23,903 nt of DNA from Ruminococcaceae bacterium UBA1425 (GTDB taxonomy: Bacteria > Bacillota > Clostridia > Oscillospirales > Acutalibacteraceae), in the NCBI GenBank assembly GCA_002329365.1, contig DCUB01000054.1:1-23903 (forward strand), in the 5' to 3' direction. Position numbers and translations under genes: made by a program. Numbering within the stretch: the first letter of the stretch is position 1; each line of letters begins with the position of its first letter. Of the stretch, positions 6,981 through 15,197 are shown one piece after another. Below the pieces are notes generated by a model. That model had not been told where the DNA came from, did no database searches, and saw only the letters and a program-made list of their open reading frames with translations.

Positions 6981-7027
6981 GGAGGTAAGGCTCGGCTGTT
7001 TTTAACGCTGAGCCTGAACATTATATT
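6981..7027 (+). promoter_or_regulatory. Distant Shine-Dalgarno and hairpin before gcvPA
   Basis: GGAGGT (6981-6986) is an excellent ribosome site but lies 41 nt from the gcvPA ATG (7028). Between them AGGCTCGGC (6988-6996) pairs with GCTGAGCCT (7007-7015): nine pairs with one G-U and a 10-nt loop. Folding would shorten the effective distance to about 13 nt. No other SD-like sequence precedes the ATG. Confidence 0.5.
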
Positions 7028-8353
7028 ATGTCATACATACCGAACACGCCGGAAGAACGGCTTGCCATGCTTTCCGCTATGGGCAGAAGCAGCATTGACG
7101 AGCTGTTTGCCGATATCCCGTCGGGCATGCGTTTAAAACAAGAACTGAACCTTCCCGAAGCGAAAACGGAGTTTGAGGTGATTGACGAGCTTACAAGGCT
7201 TTCATGCAAAAACACCGTTTTCAAAACCTGCTTCCGCGGCGCGGGGGCTTACAGGCATTTCATCCCAAGCGCCGTTAAAAGGCTTGCCTTGCGCGAGGAA
7301 TTTGTAACGGCGTACACTCCATATCAGGCGGAAATGAGCCAGGGAGTGCTGCAAAGCATATTCGAGTATCAGTCTATGATTTGCCGCCTTACCGGCATGG
7401 ACGTTTCAAACGCCGGCGTATATGACGGCGCCCACGCGGCAGCCGAGGCGGCGGCGATGTTTAAAGACAGAAAAAGGAGCAAAACGGTTGTTTCGGCGTC
7501 AGTCCGCCCGATGGTGCTTGAGGTTATAAGCACATACTGCGCTTCCGCGGGCAGCGAGCTTGTCGTAGCGCCCGTAAAGGACGGCGTAACAGACCTTGAC
7601 GCGCTTGCCGGTATCTTAGACGGCGCAACGGCCTCGGTATATATCGAGCAGCCTAACTATTTCGGCATTGTTGAGGACGCCGAAGCAATAGCGCGGCTTG
7701 TCCACAGCGCGGGTGCAAAGCTGATAATGGGCTGCGAGCCGATTTCTTTAGCGCTTCTCAAAACACCCGTCGAATCGGGCGCCGACGCTGCCGTAGGCGA
7801 AGGTCAGCCGCTCGGAATGCCGCTTTCGTTCGGCGGCCCCTATCTCGGTTTTATGGCTGTAAACAATGCCGACATGAGAAAGCTGCCCGGCAGGATAGTG
7901 GGCAAAACCACCGACTCCGAGGGCAGGGACGCTTACGTCCTCACCCTTCAGGCGAGGGAGCAGCACATACGCCGCGAAAAGGCGTCCTCAAGCATATGCT
8001 CAAACGAGGCCCTCTGCGCGCTGACGGCGGTCATCTACTGCGCCGCCATGGGAAAGGAAGGGCTCCGCGAGGTTGCCGGACAATGCTTTTCTAAGGCGCA
8101 CTACGCTGCCGAACAAATATCGTCTATAAGCGGTTTTCAGCTTATATACGACGGTTTTTTCTTCAACGAGTTTGTAACCAAATCTTCCGTATCACCCTCA
8201 ATAATCATGAAAAAGCTTGAGGAAAACGGCATCTTGGGCGGGCTTCCCGTAAAGGTTGACGGGGAGGACTGCATACTCTGGTGCGTCACCGAGGTAAACA
8301 CAAAAGACGAGATTGACATGCTTGTTAATATACTTAAGGGGGCGGCGGCATGA
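7028..8353 (+). CDS. gcvPA: Glycine dehydrogenase (decarboxylating) subunit 1
   Basis: N-terminal half of the split P protein; with GcvPB it decarboxylates glycine and loads the aminomethyl group onto GcvH. At 441 aa it is full length for GcvPA. The start SYIPNTPEERLAML is the conserved family N-terminus, which fixes ATG 7028 despite the remote ribosome site. Other family stretches: FRGAGAYRHFIPSAV, AYTPYQAEMSQGVLQSIFEYQ, and FGGPYLGFMA. The PLP lysine is carried by the partner. The last codons overlap gcvPB by 4 nt (ATGA), implying translational coupling and 1:1 synthesis. Confidence 0.96.
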   Translation: MSYIPNTPEERLAMLSAMGRSSIDELFADIPSGMRLKQELNLPEAKTEFEVIDELTRLSCKNTVFKTCFRGAGAYRHFIPSAVKRLALREEFVTAYTPYQAEMSQGVLQSIFEYQSMICRLTGMDVSNAGVYDGAHAAAEAAAMFKDRKRSKTVVSASVRPMVLEVISTYCASAGSELVVAPVKDGVTDLDALAGILDGATASVYIEQPNYFGIVEDAEAIARLVHSAGAKLIMGCEPISLALLKTPVESGADAAVGEGQPLGMPLSFGGPYLGFMAVNNADMRKLPGRIVGKTTDSEGRDAYVLTLQAREQHIRREKASSSICSNEALCALTAVIYCAAMGKEGLREVAGQCFSKAHYAAEQISSISGFQLIYDGFFFNEFVTKSSVSPSIIMKKLEENGILGGLPVKVDGEDCILWCVTEVNTKDEIDMLVNILKGAAA

Positions 8354-9777
8354 GCGGACTGATTTTTGACAAAAGCAAAGCGGGCAGGCGCTGCGCCGTT
8401 ATCCCCTCCTGCGATATTACGGGCTACTCTATTCCCGCCGATTATTTAAGGGCGGAAAAGGCGGAGCTGCCTGAGGTTGCGGAGGTCGACCTTGTGCGCC
8501 ACTATACAAACCTCAGCCGCAAGGCGTACGGAGTTGACAACGGCTTTTATCCTCTCGGCTCCTGCACAATGAAATACAACCCGAAAATAGACGAGGACGC
8601 CGCGGAGCTTCGCGGTTTTACGGATGTTCATCCGCTTCAGCCGATAAATACCGTTCAGGGCTGCCTTGAGGCTATGGATATGCTGGCGGGCTTTCTCTGC
8701 GAGATAACCGGCATGGACGCTTTAACTCTGCAGCCTGCGGCGGGCGCACACGGCGAATTTACCGCCCTGTCGCTCATTAAGGCATATCTCACAGACCGCG
8801 GCGAAACGGGCAGAACAAAGCTGATAGTCCCCGATTCCGCCCACGGCACAAACCCGGCAAGCGCCGCCATGTGCGGCTTTACGGTAGTCAACATCCCCTC
8901 CACACCCGACGGGCTTGTGGACATTGAAGCGCTCAAAAGTGCCGTCGGCGACGACACCGCCGCACTTATGCTCACAAACCCGAACACTGTCGGCAAGTAC
9001 GACAGAAACATCGAAACATTCGCAAAAACAGTCCACGACGCCGGCGGACTTCTCTATTACGACGGTGCGAACCTCAACGCCATTATGGGTATTGTCAGGC
9101 CAGGCGACATGGGCTTTGATGCCGTGCATCTTAATCTTCACAAGACGTTTGCCACGCCTCACGGCGGAGGAGGGCCGGGCAGCGGTCCCGTCGGCTGCAA
9201 GGCAAGGCTTGCGAAATATCTGCCGCGTCCCGTTGTTACGAAAAACGACGGAACGTATTCGTTTGAAACTCCCGAAAAGTCTGTCGGAATGGTAAAAAGC
9301 TTTTACGGCAACTTCCTTGTCTGCATAAAGGCGCTTGCCTACATTATGACGCTCGGCGCCGAGGGCATACGCGAGGCTTCCGAAAACGCCGTACTGAATG
9401 CAAACTACCTTCAGGAAAGCCTGCGCGATTCGTTCGACATCCCGTTTGACGGCCCGTGTATGCATGAGTTTGTGCTGAGCCTTGAACGCTTAAAACGCGA
9501 AACGGGTGTAACAGCCTCCGACATCGCTAAAGGGCTTATTGACAGGGGCATTCATCCACCAACGATGTATTTCCCGTTAATCGTCCACGAGGCGCTTATG
9601 CTCGAACCGACGGAAACCGAATCGAGAGAGACGCTCGACTTTGCCGCTACCGCCTTAAAGGACGCGCTGCAAGCAGCATACAGCGACCCAGATTCACTTC
9701 ACCGCGCGCCCGTAACAACGCCTGTCGGCAGACCGGACGAAACGGCCGCCGTCAGAAATCCCATATTAAAAGCATAA
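8350..9777 (+). CDS. gcvPB: Glycine dehydrogenase (decarboxylating) subunit 2
   Basis: C-terminal half of the split P protein, carrying the cofactor. The PLP-binding lysine is Lys265 in HLNLHKTFATPHGGGGPGSG (260-279). GFYPLGSCTMKYNP (66-79), ITGMDALTLQPAAGAHGE and DSAHGTNPAS (162-171) are family hallmarks. At 475 aa it is a normal length. It starts inside the gcvPA stop. The C-terminus ends near ETAAVRNPILKA. The fucosidase gene begins within about 20 nt with no terminator between, so read-through into a glycosidase is likely. Confidence 0.97.
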   Translation: MSGLIFDKSKAGRRCAVIPSCDITGYSIPADYLRAEKAELPEVAEVDLVRHYTNLSRKAYGVDNGFYPLGSCTMKYNPKIDEDAAELRGFTDVHPLQPINTVQGCLEAMDMLAGFLCEITGMDALTLQPAAGAHGEFTALSLIKAYLTDRGETGRTKLIVPDSAHGTNPASAAMCGFTVVNIPSTPDGLVDIEALKSAVGDDTAALMLTNPNTVGKYDRNIETFAKTVHDAGGLLYYDGANLNAIMGIVRPGDMGFDAVHLNLHKTFATPHGGGGPGSGPVGCKARLAKYLPRPVVTKNDGTYSFETPEKSVGMVKSFYGNFLVCIKALAYIMTLGAEGIREASENAVLNANYLQESLRDSFDIPFDGPCMHEFVLSLERLKRETGVTASDIAKGLIDRGIHPPTMYFPLIVHEALMLEPTETESRETLDFAATALKDALQAAYSDPDSLHRAPVTTPVGRPDETAAVRNPILKA

Positions 9778-9798
9778 TTTTTTCAGGTGGTGAACAAA

Positions 9799-11217
9799 AT
9801 GGGTGCGAAATCCGTCATTGAAGCAGCTTCAAAGGTTGTGCCCTCCGAGCGTCAGCTAAAGTGGAACGACCTCGAGTTTTACGCTTTTGTCCATTTCGGT
9901 ATTAACACCTTTTCGGATTCAGAATGGGGCACGGGCGGAGAAAGTCCCGAGCTGTTCAACCCACAAAAGCTCAACGCACTGCAGTGGGCAAAGATAATAA
10001 AGGCAGCCGGAATGAAGGCAATGATACTTACCTGCAAGCATCACGACGGCTTTTGCCTCTGGCCGAGCGCCTACACGGAGCACAGCGTAAAAAACAGCCC
10101 GTGGAAGGACGGAGGCGGCGACGTGGTTTTTGAAGCCGCGGCTGCCTGCCGAAAAGTTGGTATTAAATTCGGCGTATACCTCTCCCCGTGGGACAGACAC
10201 GACCTGCGCTACGGTCAGGGCGAGCCTTACAACGATTATTTTAAAAACCAGCTCCGCGAGCTGCTCACAAACTACGGCGACATCTTCTGCGTATGGTTCG
10301 ACGGCGCGTGCGGCGAGGGCAAAAACGGCAGGAAGCAGGAATACGACTGGGAGGGCTATTTCTCCGTCGTGCGCGAACTTCAGCCGGAAGCAGTCATTTC
10401 GATATGCGGCCCCGACGTGCGCTGGTGCGGCAACGAGTCGGGAGTCTGCCGCAGCTCCGAATGGAGCGTTGTGCCTTACTTCTACTCAAACGCAGAGCTT
10501 CTTCCGTCCGATTCCCGCAAGGATGACATACCTCCGCCTAAAAAAATTAATCTAACAGTTCCCGACCTCGGCAGCAGGAAAAAAATAAAAAAAGGATACC
10601 GTCTTATCTGGTATCCTGCGGAGGTTGACGTTTCGCTTCGCAAGGGCTGGTTTTATCACGCCAACGAAGACTTTGACGTAAAGCCCCTTTCTAAGCTTAT
10701 GGATATTTACTACAACTCCGTCGGGGCAAACGCGTCGATGCTCCTTAACCTATCGCCCAACAAGGACGGCCTGATAGCCGAACGCGACATGGAAACATTG
10801 CTCGCTATGGGCGCACAGCTTGAAATAGACTTCAACGAAAACCTTGCCGAGGATTCGACTATGACATGCTCCTGCCGCCTTGACGGGGAACACGACGCGC
10901 AAAACGTACTCGACGGCAATCCCGACACCTACTGGCACTCGGGCATGAACCCGAAAAAGCCGTGGATAATGATTGACCTCGGCGACGACTACGATATTGA
11001 CAAGGTTGTGCTTAAGGAGCACATCCGCACAGGTCAGCAGATTGAGAAGTTCACGCTTTACGGCAAAACCGGCGGCAAGTGGAAAAAGCTTTACAAGGGA
11101 ACTGTAATAGGTCACAAGCGCATTTGCCGTTTTGACGAAATCAGGGTTCAGTACATTAAGCTTGTCATAGAAAAAACACGCTGTTTCGCGACAATCGAGG
11201 CGTTTGAGGCGTATTAG
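9799..11217 (+). CDS. GH29 alpha-L-fucosidase with C-terminal discoidin-like domain
   Basis: Retaining exo-fucosidase removing terminal alpha-L-fucose. Residues from about 15 to 330 are the GH29 barrel: FYAFVHFGINTF, EWGTG, TCKHHDGFCLWPS, KFGVYLSPWDRH, and the nucleophile Asp168 in CVWFDGACGEG. From about 340 on, a discoidin / F5-8 type C domain is visible (NVLDGNPDTYWHSG, PWIMIDLGDDYDIDKVVL, FTLYG). The shape fits GH29 subfamily B, often alpha-1,3/4-specific, but that is inference. There is no signal peptide, so the substrate is probably imported oligosaccharide. AGGTGG (9785-9790) lies 8 nt before ATG 9799; in-frame GTG codons at 9787 and 9790 lie inside that site and are less likely. It follows gcvPB by about 20 nt. 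Confidence 0.9.
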   Translation: MGAKSVIEAASKVVPSERQLKWNDLEFYAFVHFGINTFSDSEWGTGGESPELFNPQKLNALQWAKIIKAAGMKAMILTCKHHDGFCLWPSAYTEHSVKNSPWKDGGGDVVFEAAAACRKVGIKFGVYLSPWDRHDLRYGQGEPYNDYFKNQLRELLTNYGDIFCVWFDGACGEGKNGRKQEYDWEGYFSVVRELQPEAVISICGPDVRWCGNESGVCRSSEWSVVPYFYSNAELLPSDSRKDDIPPPKKINLTVPDLGSRKKIKKGYRLIWYPAEVDVSLRKGWFYHANEDFDVKPLSKLMDIYYNSVGANASMLLNLSPNKDGLIAERDMETLLAMGAQLEIDFNENLAEDSTMTCSCRLDGEHDAQNVLDGNPDTYWHSGMNPKKPWIMIDLGDDYDIDKVVLKEHIRTGQQIEKFTLYGKTGGKWKKLYKGTVIGHKRICRFDEIRVQYIKLVIEKTRCFATIEAFEAY

Positions 11218-11260
11218 AGAAGCGCGGAATTGTACCGTTTGTTCTGACAAGGAGAAATCA

Positions 11261-11779
11261 ATGTTAAAGGAACAAATAAAACTGCCGGAGTTTGATTTTT
11301 TAAGCGACAGCGAAAAAGAATTTGTGACAGGTTTTGACGAAGCAGTTAAAAAAATCGGTTATGAGAGCGACGGCATAAAACCATATGTCTGCTTCGGCAG
11401 GTATAAAATTGAATACACACGAGCGGGAAATAAAACAAAAAAATATGTCGCGAGGTTTTATTTCCGTGACAGCGGCATCGTTTTACGACTGTATTTTACA
11501 AACATAGACAAGCACCGAAAATATATCGAGAACGCCCAGAATTATATTAAAGCACCGTTTGTCAATGATACGGGCAAATGCAGGCATTGTGATGAAAACG
11601 GCGGCGGTATCGGTAACAGAGAAAAATGTTCCTTTAGGAAATCCTACACTATTGATAATGTCCTTTACGAGAAATGCTCCGGCGAAACCTTTTATTTCGA
11701 GAACTACAATATAGACGCTGTTCCAAAGTATATTGAGCTTCTTGAAGTATTTTATCCGGCGAGGAAAGACGGAAAATAA
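11261..11779 (+). CDS. Unrecognised 172-aa protein with four spaced cysteines
   Basis: I do not recognise the family with certainty. ATG 11261 has a clear AAGGAGA site upstream; a longer frame from 11204 overlaps the fucosidase and lacks a site, so I used the short form. The protein is soluble, rich in Lys, Tyr and Phe, with KKYVARFYFRDSGIVLRLYF followed by NIDKHRKYIE. It has four cysteines, Cys107, Cys110, Cys123 and Cys139 (C-x2-C-x12-C-x15-C), which could bind zinc. The cysteine region reads KCRHC, then EKCSFRK, then EKCSGETFYFE. It is the last gene of the plus-strand run, 43 nt after the fucosidase; a shared transcript is likely but a shared function is not shown. Confidence 0.75.
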   Translation: MLKEQIKLPEFDFLSDSEKEFVTGFDEAVKKIGYESDGIKPYVCFGRYKIEYTRAGNKTKKYVARFYFRDSGIVLRLYFTNIDKHRKYIENAQNYIKAPFVNDTGKCRHCDENGGGIGNREKCSFRKSYTIDNVLYEKCSGETFYFENYNIDAVPKYIELLEVFYPARKDGK

Positions 11780-11800
11780 ATTGCCGGTTTGAAAGATATA

Positions 11801-11866
11801 AGGGACGGTTCTATGTCTTGAGCTGCTGTATTATAACAGACCCATCAAGACATAAAATCGGTCCCT
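11801..11866. repeat. 66-bp imperfect inverted repeat (long hairpin)
   Basis: The arms 11801-11821 (AGGGACGGTTCTATGTCTTGA in outline) and 11845-11866 (TCAAGACATA to GGTCCCT) pair along almost their whole length with one bulge and one or two mismatches; a 23-nt loop holds a further CTGT/ACAG pairing. It resembles the small inverted-repeat elements common between Clostridial genes. It may also terminate transcription from 11779, but no clean T run follows. Confidence 0.65.
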
Positions 11867-11882
11867 GTCTTCGACCTGAAAA

Positions 11883-11992
11883 ATTCTTCGCTTCGACCAG
11901 AATGACCGAGTGATGTTTACATAAGATTCTTCGCTTCGACCAGAATGACCGAGTGATGTTTACAAAAAATTCTTCGCTTCGACCAGAATGAC
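11883..11992. repeat. Tandem repeat, 43-bp period, about 2.5 copies
   Basis: Units begin at 11883, 11926 and 11969 with ATTCTTCGCTTCGACCAGAA; the first two continue through TGACCGAGTGATGTTTAC and the third stops after CAGAATGAC. The units are almost identical, so the duplication is recent. Spacing is exactly 43 nt twice. Confidence 0.9.
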
Positions 11993-12030
11993 AAAGGGGG
12001 TGCAGAATGACATTTTGTTCCCCTCCCCCT

Positions 12031-12071
12031 GTCATCCTGAGGCGCGACGCGCCGAAGGATCTTTTTGTTTT
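12031..12071 (+). terminator. Repeat copy with the form of an intrinsic terminator
   Basis: ATCCT (12034-12038) pairs with AGGAT (12056-12060), enclosing GGCG/CGCC, and CTTTTTGTTTT follows on the plus strand. It would end transcripts of the 11261 gene before they run into the convergent kinase gene. The same sequence is the left half of the repeat at 21569-21633. Confidence 0.65.
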
Positions 12072-12655
12072 CACGCCTCAAGGATTTCTATCGTTTTTTC
12101 CATGGATTTTGAAAACTCCTCCTCGGAGGAGTTTTTGAATATCAGCAGGTCGTCGCTGCAGTTCGGGTCGTCAAGCTCTGCGGGAATATCGAAATTAACT
12201 CCCTCAATGTATTTGTCCCAGTTAGCGAGCTTCCACGCGTCGCGGTCGCTGTTGCGCTTTATCATCCTCTGCCTGCAGACCTCCACGTCCGTTTCCACCC
12301 ATATTATTACAAGCCGCGCGCCCTTTTGTTTAAGCTTTTCTTTTAAGCTGTTTATATATTCCTTGTCGCGTATTTCTTTAGAAAACGGTGCGTTAATAAG
12401 CACTATGTCTTCATATTCGATTGCCTCTAAAGCAATGTCGACGATAGCCGAATATTCATAATTGCGGATGTTTTTTTCGAAAAAGTCCGAGCTTCTGTTA
12501 TACTCCTGATTAGCCACGGCAAAAATCTGTTTTGAAAGCACTATAAGCGTGTCCTTATCGAGATAAACGACATGCTCGAGATTCATTGCTATCTGTTTTG
12601 ATACGTAGGTTTTGCCGCAGGCGGGCGGCGAGGTTACAAGTATGAGCTTTTTCAT
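12071..12655 (-). CDS. Small P-loop kinase-like protein
   Basis: A 194-aa P-loop NTPase of the small kinase / AAA_33 type. The Walker A motif near the N-terminus is SPPACGKT (residues 9-16); the usual first glycine is Ser. VVYLDKDTL is the typical nucleotide-kinase continuation, IVLINAPFSKEIRD fits a Walker B-like strand, and VCRQRMIKRNSDRDAWK resembles a lid with arginines. The substrate is unknown. I start at ATG 12655, which has AAAGGG 8 nt upstream; a GTG at 12664 abuts that site. It lies downstream of mutS2 on the same strand but behind a hairpin, so it may have its own expression. Confidence 0.75.
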   Translation of the reverse strand: MKKLILVTSPPACGKTYVSKQIAMNLEHVVYLDKDTLIVLSKQIFAVANQEYNRSSDFFEKNIRNYEYSAIVDIALEAIEYEDIVLINAPFSKEIRDKEYINSLKEKLKQKGARLVIIWVETDVEVCRQRMIKRNSDRDAWKLANWDKYIEGVNFDIPAELDDPNCSDDLLIFKNSSEEEFSKSMEKTIEILEA

Positions 12656-12746
12656 CCCGCTCACCCTTTATGTCAAGATTACTTCATGAAACCCTCAGCG
12701 GGCACCGTTTTACTTAAATATATATGCCGGAAAACGTAAAATGATT

Positions 12747-12789
12747 AATGCCTGTTTTGCGACACACGACGTGCCGGAAAACAGGCATT
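12747..12789. terminator. Hairpin between mutS2 and the kinase gene
   Basis: AATGCCTGTTTT (12747-12758) pairs perfectly with AAAACAGGCATT (12778-12789) around a 19-nt loop. It lies directly beyond the mutS2 stop and probably ends the phoH-to-mutS2 unit. The T tract is better on the plus strand (TTTAATTTTT partly in the stem) than on the minus strand, so efficiency for mutS2 is uncertain. Confidence 0.55.
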
Positions 12790-12801
12790 TAATTTTTGAC
12801 T

Positions 12802-15195
12802 TCATTTAAGCTCGACAATAGTTACGCCGTCCTCGCCCTCGCCGTAAACGCCGAGGCGGTGCGACCTGACATATGGCGACTTTTTGAGATACTGCGTTAC
12901 GGCGTTTTTCAGCGCGCCGGTACCTTTGCCATGCACGACAACGAACTCGTTTATTCCCGTTCTAAGGGACATGTCTATAAACCTGTCAAGCTCAATAAGG
13001 CAGTCGTCAACCGTCATTCCGCGCAGGTCGAGCCTTGTCTTGACTTCCATGTTCAGCTTGCTTTCAACCATGCTTACATTCCGTCGTTTGCCCGTTTCGT
13101 CCTTTTTCTTCTGCTGTCCCGTTACGAGCCGCAGGTCCGTAAGCTTTACGCGCATTTTTGCCGTTCCGACCATAACCTCGACATTGCCGTTTTTGTCGGG
13201 CGGCGACTGTACCTTCGCCTCCTTGGCGAGAGACGCAATTATGACGGTGTCGCCCGCAATTAAGGGGCGAGGCAGGACGTATTCCTCGTCCTCGTCAACA
13301 GTGCCGATAACAGGGTCTGCCGCCGACTCTATGGACTCAAGCCCCTTTTTGACAGTAGCCCGCGCCCTACGCGCAAGCTCCGCCGCGTCTTTTGCCTTGT
13401 CGCGCTCTTTTTTAATCTTTTCAAGCTCCATTATAAGAGCGTTTGCTTCACGCCGCGCCTGCTCGGTAATTTTCAGCGCCTGCGAGCGTGCTTTTTCAAG
13501 CTCCCTGTCGCGAAGCTCATATGCAGCCTCCTTTATACGCTGTGCTTCCTTAAGGGCTTCCTGCGCCGTTTCAGTCTGACGGCGGGCGTTTTCAAGCTCT
13601 TTTTCCATATTTATCCTGCTGAGCTCAAGGCTGTCGACAACGTCCTCAAAGCGCAGATTCGAGTCGCTGACAAGCTGGCGCGCCCTGTCGACTATGTCTT
13701 TGCTCATTCCGAGCCTTTCGGAAATTGCAAAAGCGTTTGACCGCCCCGGAAGACCTATAAGCAGCCTGTATGTCGGGCGGAGCGTCTTTACGTCAAATTC
13801 GCAGCAACCGTTTTCGACGCCCGGAGTCTGTAAAGCGTATGCCTTAAGCTCCGCGTAGTGCGTAGTGGCGGCTACCTTTGCTCCCCTGGCGGCGAGAGCC
13901 TCGAGAACAGCCATAGCTAAAGCCGCACCCTCGACCGGGTCTGTTCCCGCGCCAAGCTCGTCTATGAGGACAAGGCTTCTGTCGCCTGCTCTGTTTATTA
14001 TGTCTATTATGTTTGTCATGTGCGACGAGAAGGTCGACAGCGACTGCTCTATCGACTGCTCGTCGCCTATATCGGCAAGCACCTCGTCAAACACGGAAAT
14101 TCTGCTTTGGTCGCTGACGGGCAGCATGAGCCCGCACGCCGCCATAAGCGACAAAAGTCCTATCGTCTTAATTGAAACCGTCTTGCCGCCCGTGTTCGGC
14201 CCCGTTATTACGAGTGTGCTGAACTCGCCGCCGAGCCTTATGTCGACGGGCACAACGGTTTTCGGGTCTATCATAGGGTGCCGCGCCGCTTTCAGGTCTA
14301 TTATCCCCTCGTCGTTTATTTCGGGAACAGACGCCTTCATGCTGTATGCAAGGTGCGCCTTTGCGAAAATCACGTTAAGCTCTATGGCGCACTCGTAGCT
14401 TGCGATTATAGTGTTGCAGAAGCTGCCCGCGGTCGCGGAAAGGTTTGCTAATATCCTGTCTATCTCGTCGCGCTCGGCGCTTTGCAGAACCTTGATTTCG
14501 TTGTTTGCCGAAACAACGGCCATAGGCTCGATAAACACCGTCGCGCCGCTTGACGACGTATCGTGAACAAGCCCCGGAACCTCGCTTCTGTATTCGCTTT
14601 TGACGGGCACGACGAACCTGCCGTTTCTGATGGTGATTATGTTGTCCTGAAGGAATTTTGAATACCTTTGGGAATGCGTCATCTTTTCAAGCTGCTCGCG
14701 GATTTTTGATTCCTGCACACGGATTTTTCTGCGCAGGTCGTAAAGCTCCGGCGACGCGGTGTCGGCAATTTCGTCCTCCGATAAAATTGCGGAGTTTATA
14801 GCGTCCTCAAGGAACTTATTCGGAGTGAGCGCGCCGAAAAACACATCAAGCGCCGTGGGAACGCCCGCGTTTGAGTCCCTCCACTGCGACAAAGCCCGTA
14901 TGACGCGCAAAACGGAGGAGATGTCAAGCAGCTCTTTCATTGTAAGCACGCTGCCCGCGTCGGCGCGGCGAAGCGCGTTGCTGACGTTTTTAAGCCCGCC
15001 GAAGGACGGACCGCCGAAACGCGCCAGAAGCATGTGCGCGTCCTCTGTCTGGTTCATCAGCGAGCGCGCCATATCGACGTTATGTTCAGGTGTTATGTTT
15101 AGAATTGCTCCGCGCGCGTCTTCGCAGGAGGCATACTCGGCAAGGCGTGACAGTACTTTGTCAAGCTCCAGCGCCGTAAAATGTCTGTCGTTCAT
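12802..15195 (-). CDS. mutS2: MutS2 ATPase with Smr endonuclease domain
   Basis: MutS paralogue; in Bacillus it acts on stalled, collided ribosomes (RqcU), and in other bacteria it limits recombination. At 797 aa it is full length. The ATPase has Walker A TGPNTGGKT (about 331-339), the Walker B region SLVLIDELGAGTDPVEGAALA, a long Glu/Arg/Lys-rich coiled coil (about 515-610), and a C-terminal Smr domain with LDLRGMTVDDCLIELD and VVHGKGTGALKNAV. ATG 15195 is preceded by AGGAG at 6 nt; a TTG two codons earlier has no spacing. The start is 2 nt after the recO stop, so the two are translationally linked. It ends the minus-strand cluster. Confidence 0.96.
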   Translation of the reverse strand: MNDRHFTALELDKVLSRLAEYASCEDARGAILNITPEHNVDMARSLMNQTEDAHMLLARFGGPSFGGLKNVSNALRRADAGSVLTMKELLDISSVLRVIRALSQWRDSNAGVPTALDVFFGALTPNKFLEDAINSAILSEDEIADTASPELYDLRRKIRVQESKIREQLEKMTHSQRYSKFLQDNIITIRNGRFVVPVKSEYRSEVPGLVHDTSSSGATVFIEPMAVVSANNEIKVLQSAERDEIDRILANLSATAGSFCNTIIASYECAIELNVIFAKAHLAYSMKASVPEINDEGIIDLKAARHPMIDPKTVVPVDIRLGGEFSTLVITGPNTGGKTVSIKTIGLLSLMAACGLMLPVSDQSRISVFDEVLADIGDEQSIEQSLSTFSSHMTNIIDIINRAGDRSLVLIDELGAGTDPVEGAALAMAVLEALAARGAKVAATTHYAELKAYALQTPGVENGCCEFDVKTLRPTYRLLIGLPGRSNAFAISERLGMSKDIVDRARQLVSDSNLRFEDVVDSLELSRINMEKELENARRQTETAQEALKEAQRIKEAAYELRDRELEKARSQALKITEQARREANALIMELEKIKKERDKAKDAAELARRARATVKKGLESIESAADPVIGTVDEDEEYVLPRPLIAGDTVIIASLAKEAKVQSPPDKNGNVEVMVGTAKMRVKLTDLRLVTGQQKKKDETGKRRNVSMVESKLNMEVKTRLDLRGMTVDDCLIELDRFIDMSLRTGINEFVVVHGKGTGALKNAVTQYLKKSPYVRSHRLGVYGEGEDGVTIVELK

Positions 15196-15197
15196 AG

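Larger units (their letters stand above)
11780..12070. other. Convergent junction packed with repeats
   Basis: This 291-bp gap between two convergent genes contains a long imperfect hairpin (11801-11866), two and a half 43-bp tandem repeats (11883-11992) and a terminator-form repeat copy (12031-12071). Minus-strand frames across it consist of translated repeat and are not taken as genes. Confidence 0.8.

Noticed and set aside
8722..9465. 247-codon open frame on the minus strand inside gcvPB
   Set aside because: It lies antisense to a gene with clear P-protein motifs and has no ribosome site or family likeness; GC-rich codon use makes such shadows.
11204..11260. Upstream extension of the four-cysteine protein
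   Set aside because: It overlaps the fucosidase end, while ATG 11261 has an ideal AAGGAGA site.
11883..11992. Possible CRISPR array
   Set aside because: Only 2.5 units with no variable spacers: both repeat and spacer parts are identical between units, so this is a simple tandem duplication.
11811..12074. 87-codon minus-strand frame in the repeat junction
   Set aside because: Its protein is translated repeat (RSEE-, RSFW-type blocks) and changes with tandem copy number.
12796..13263. 155-codon plus-strand frame opposite mutS2
   Set aside because: Complement of the Smr/KOW part of MutS2; no site, no family marks.
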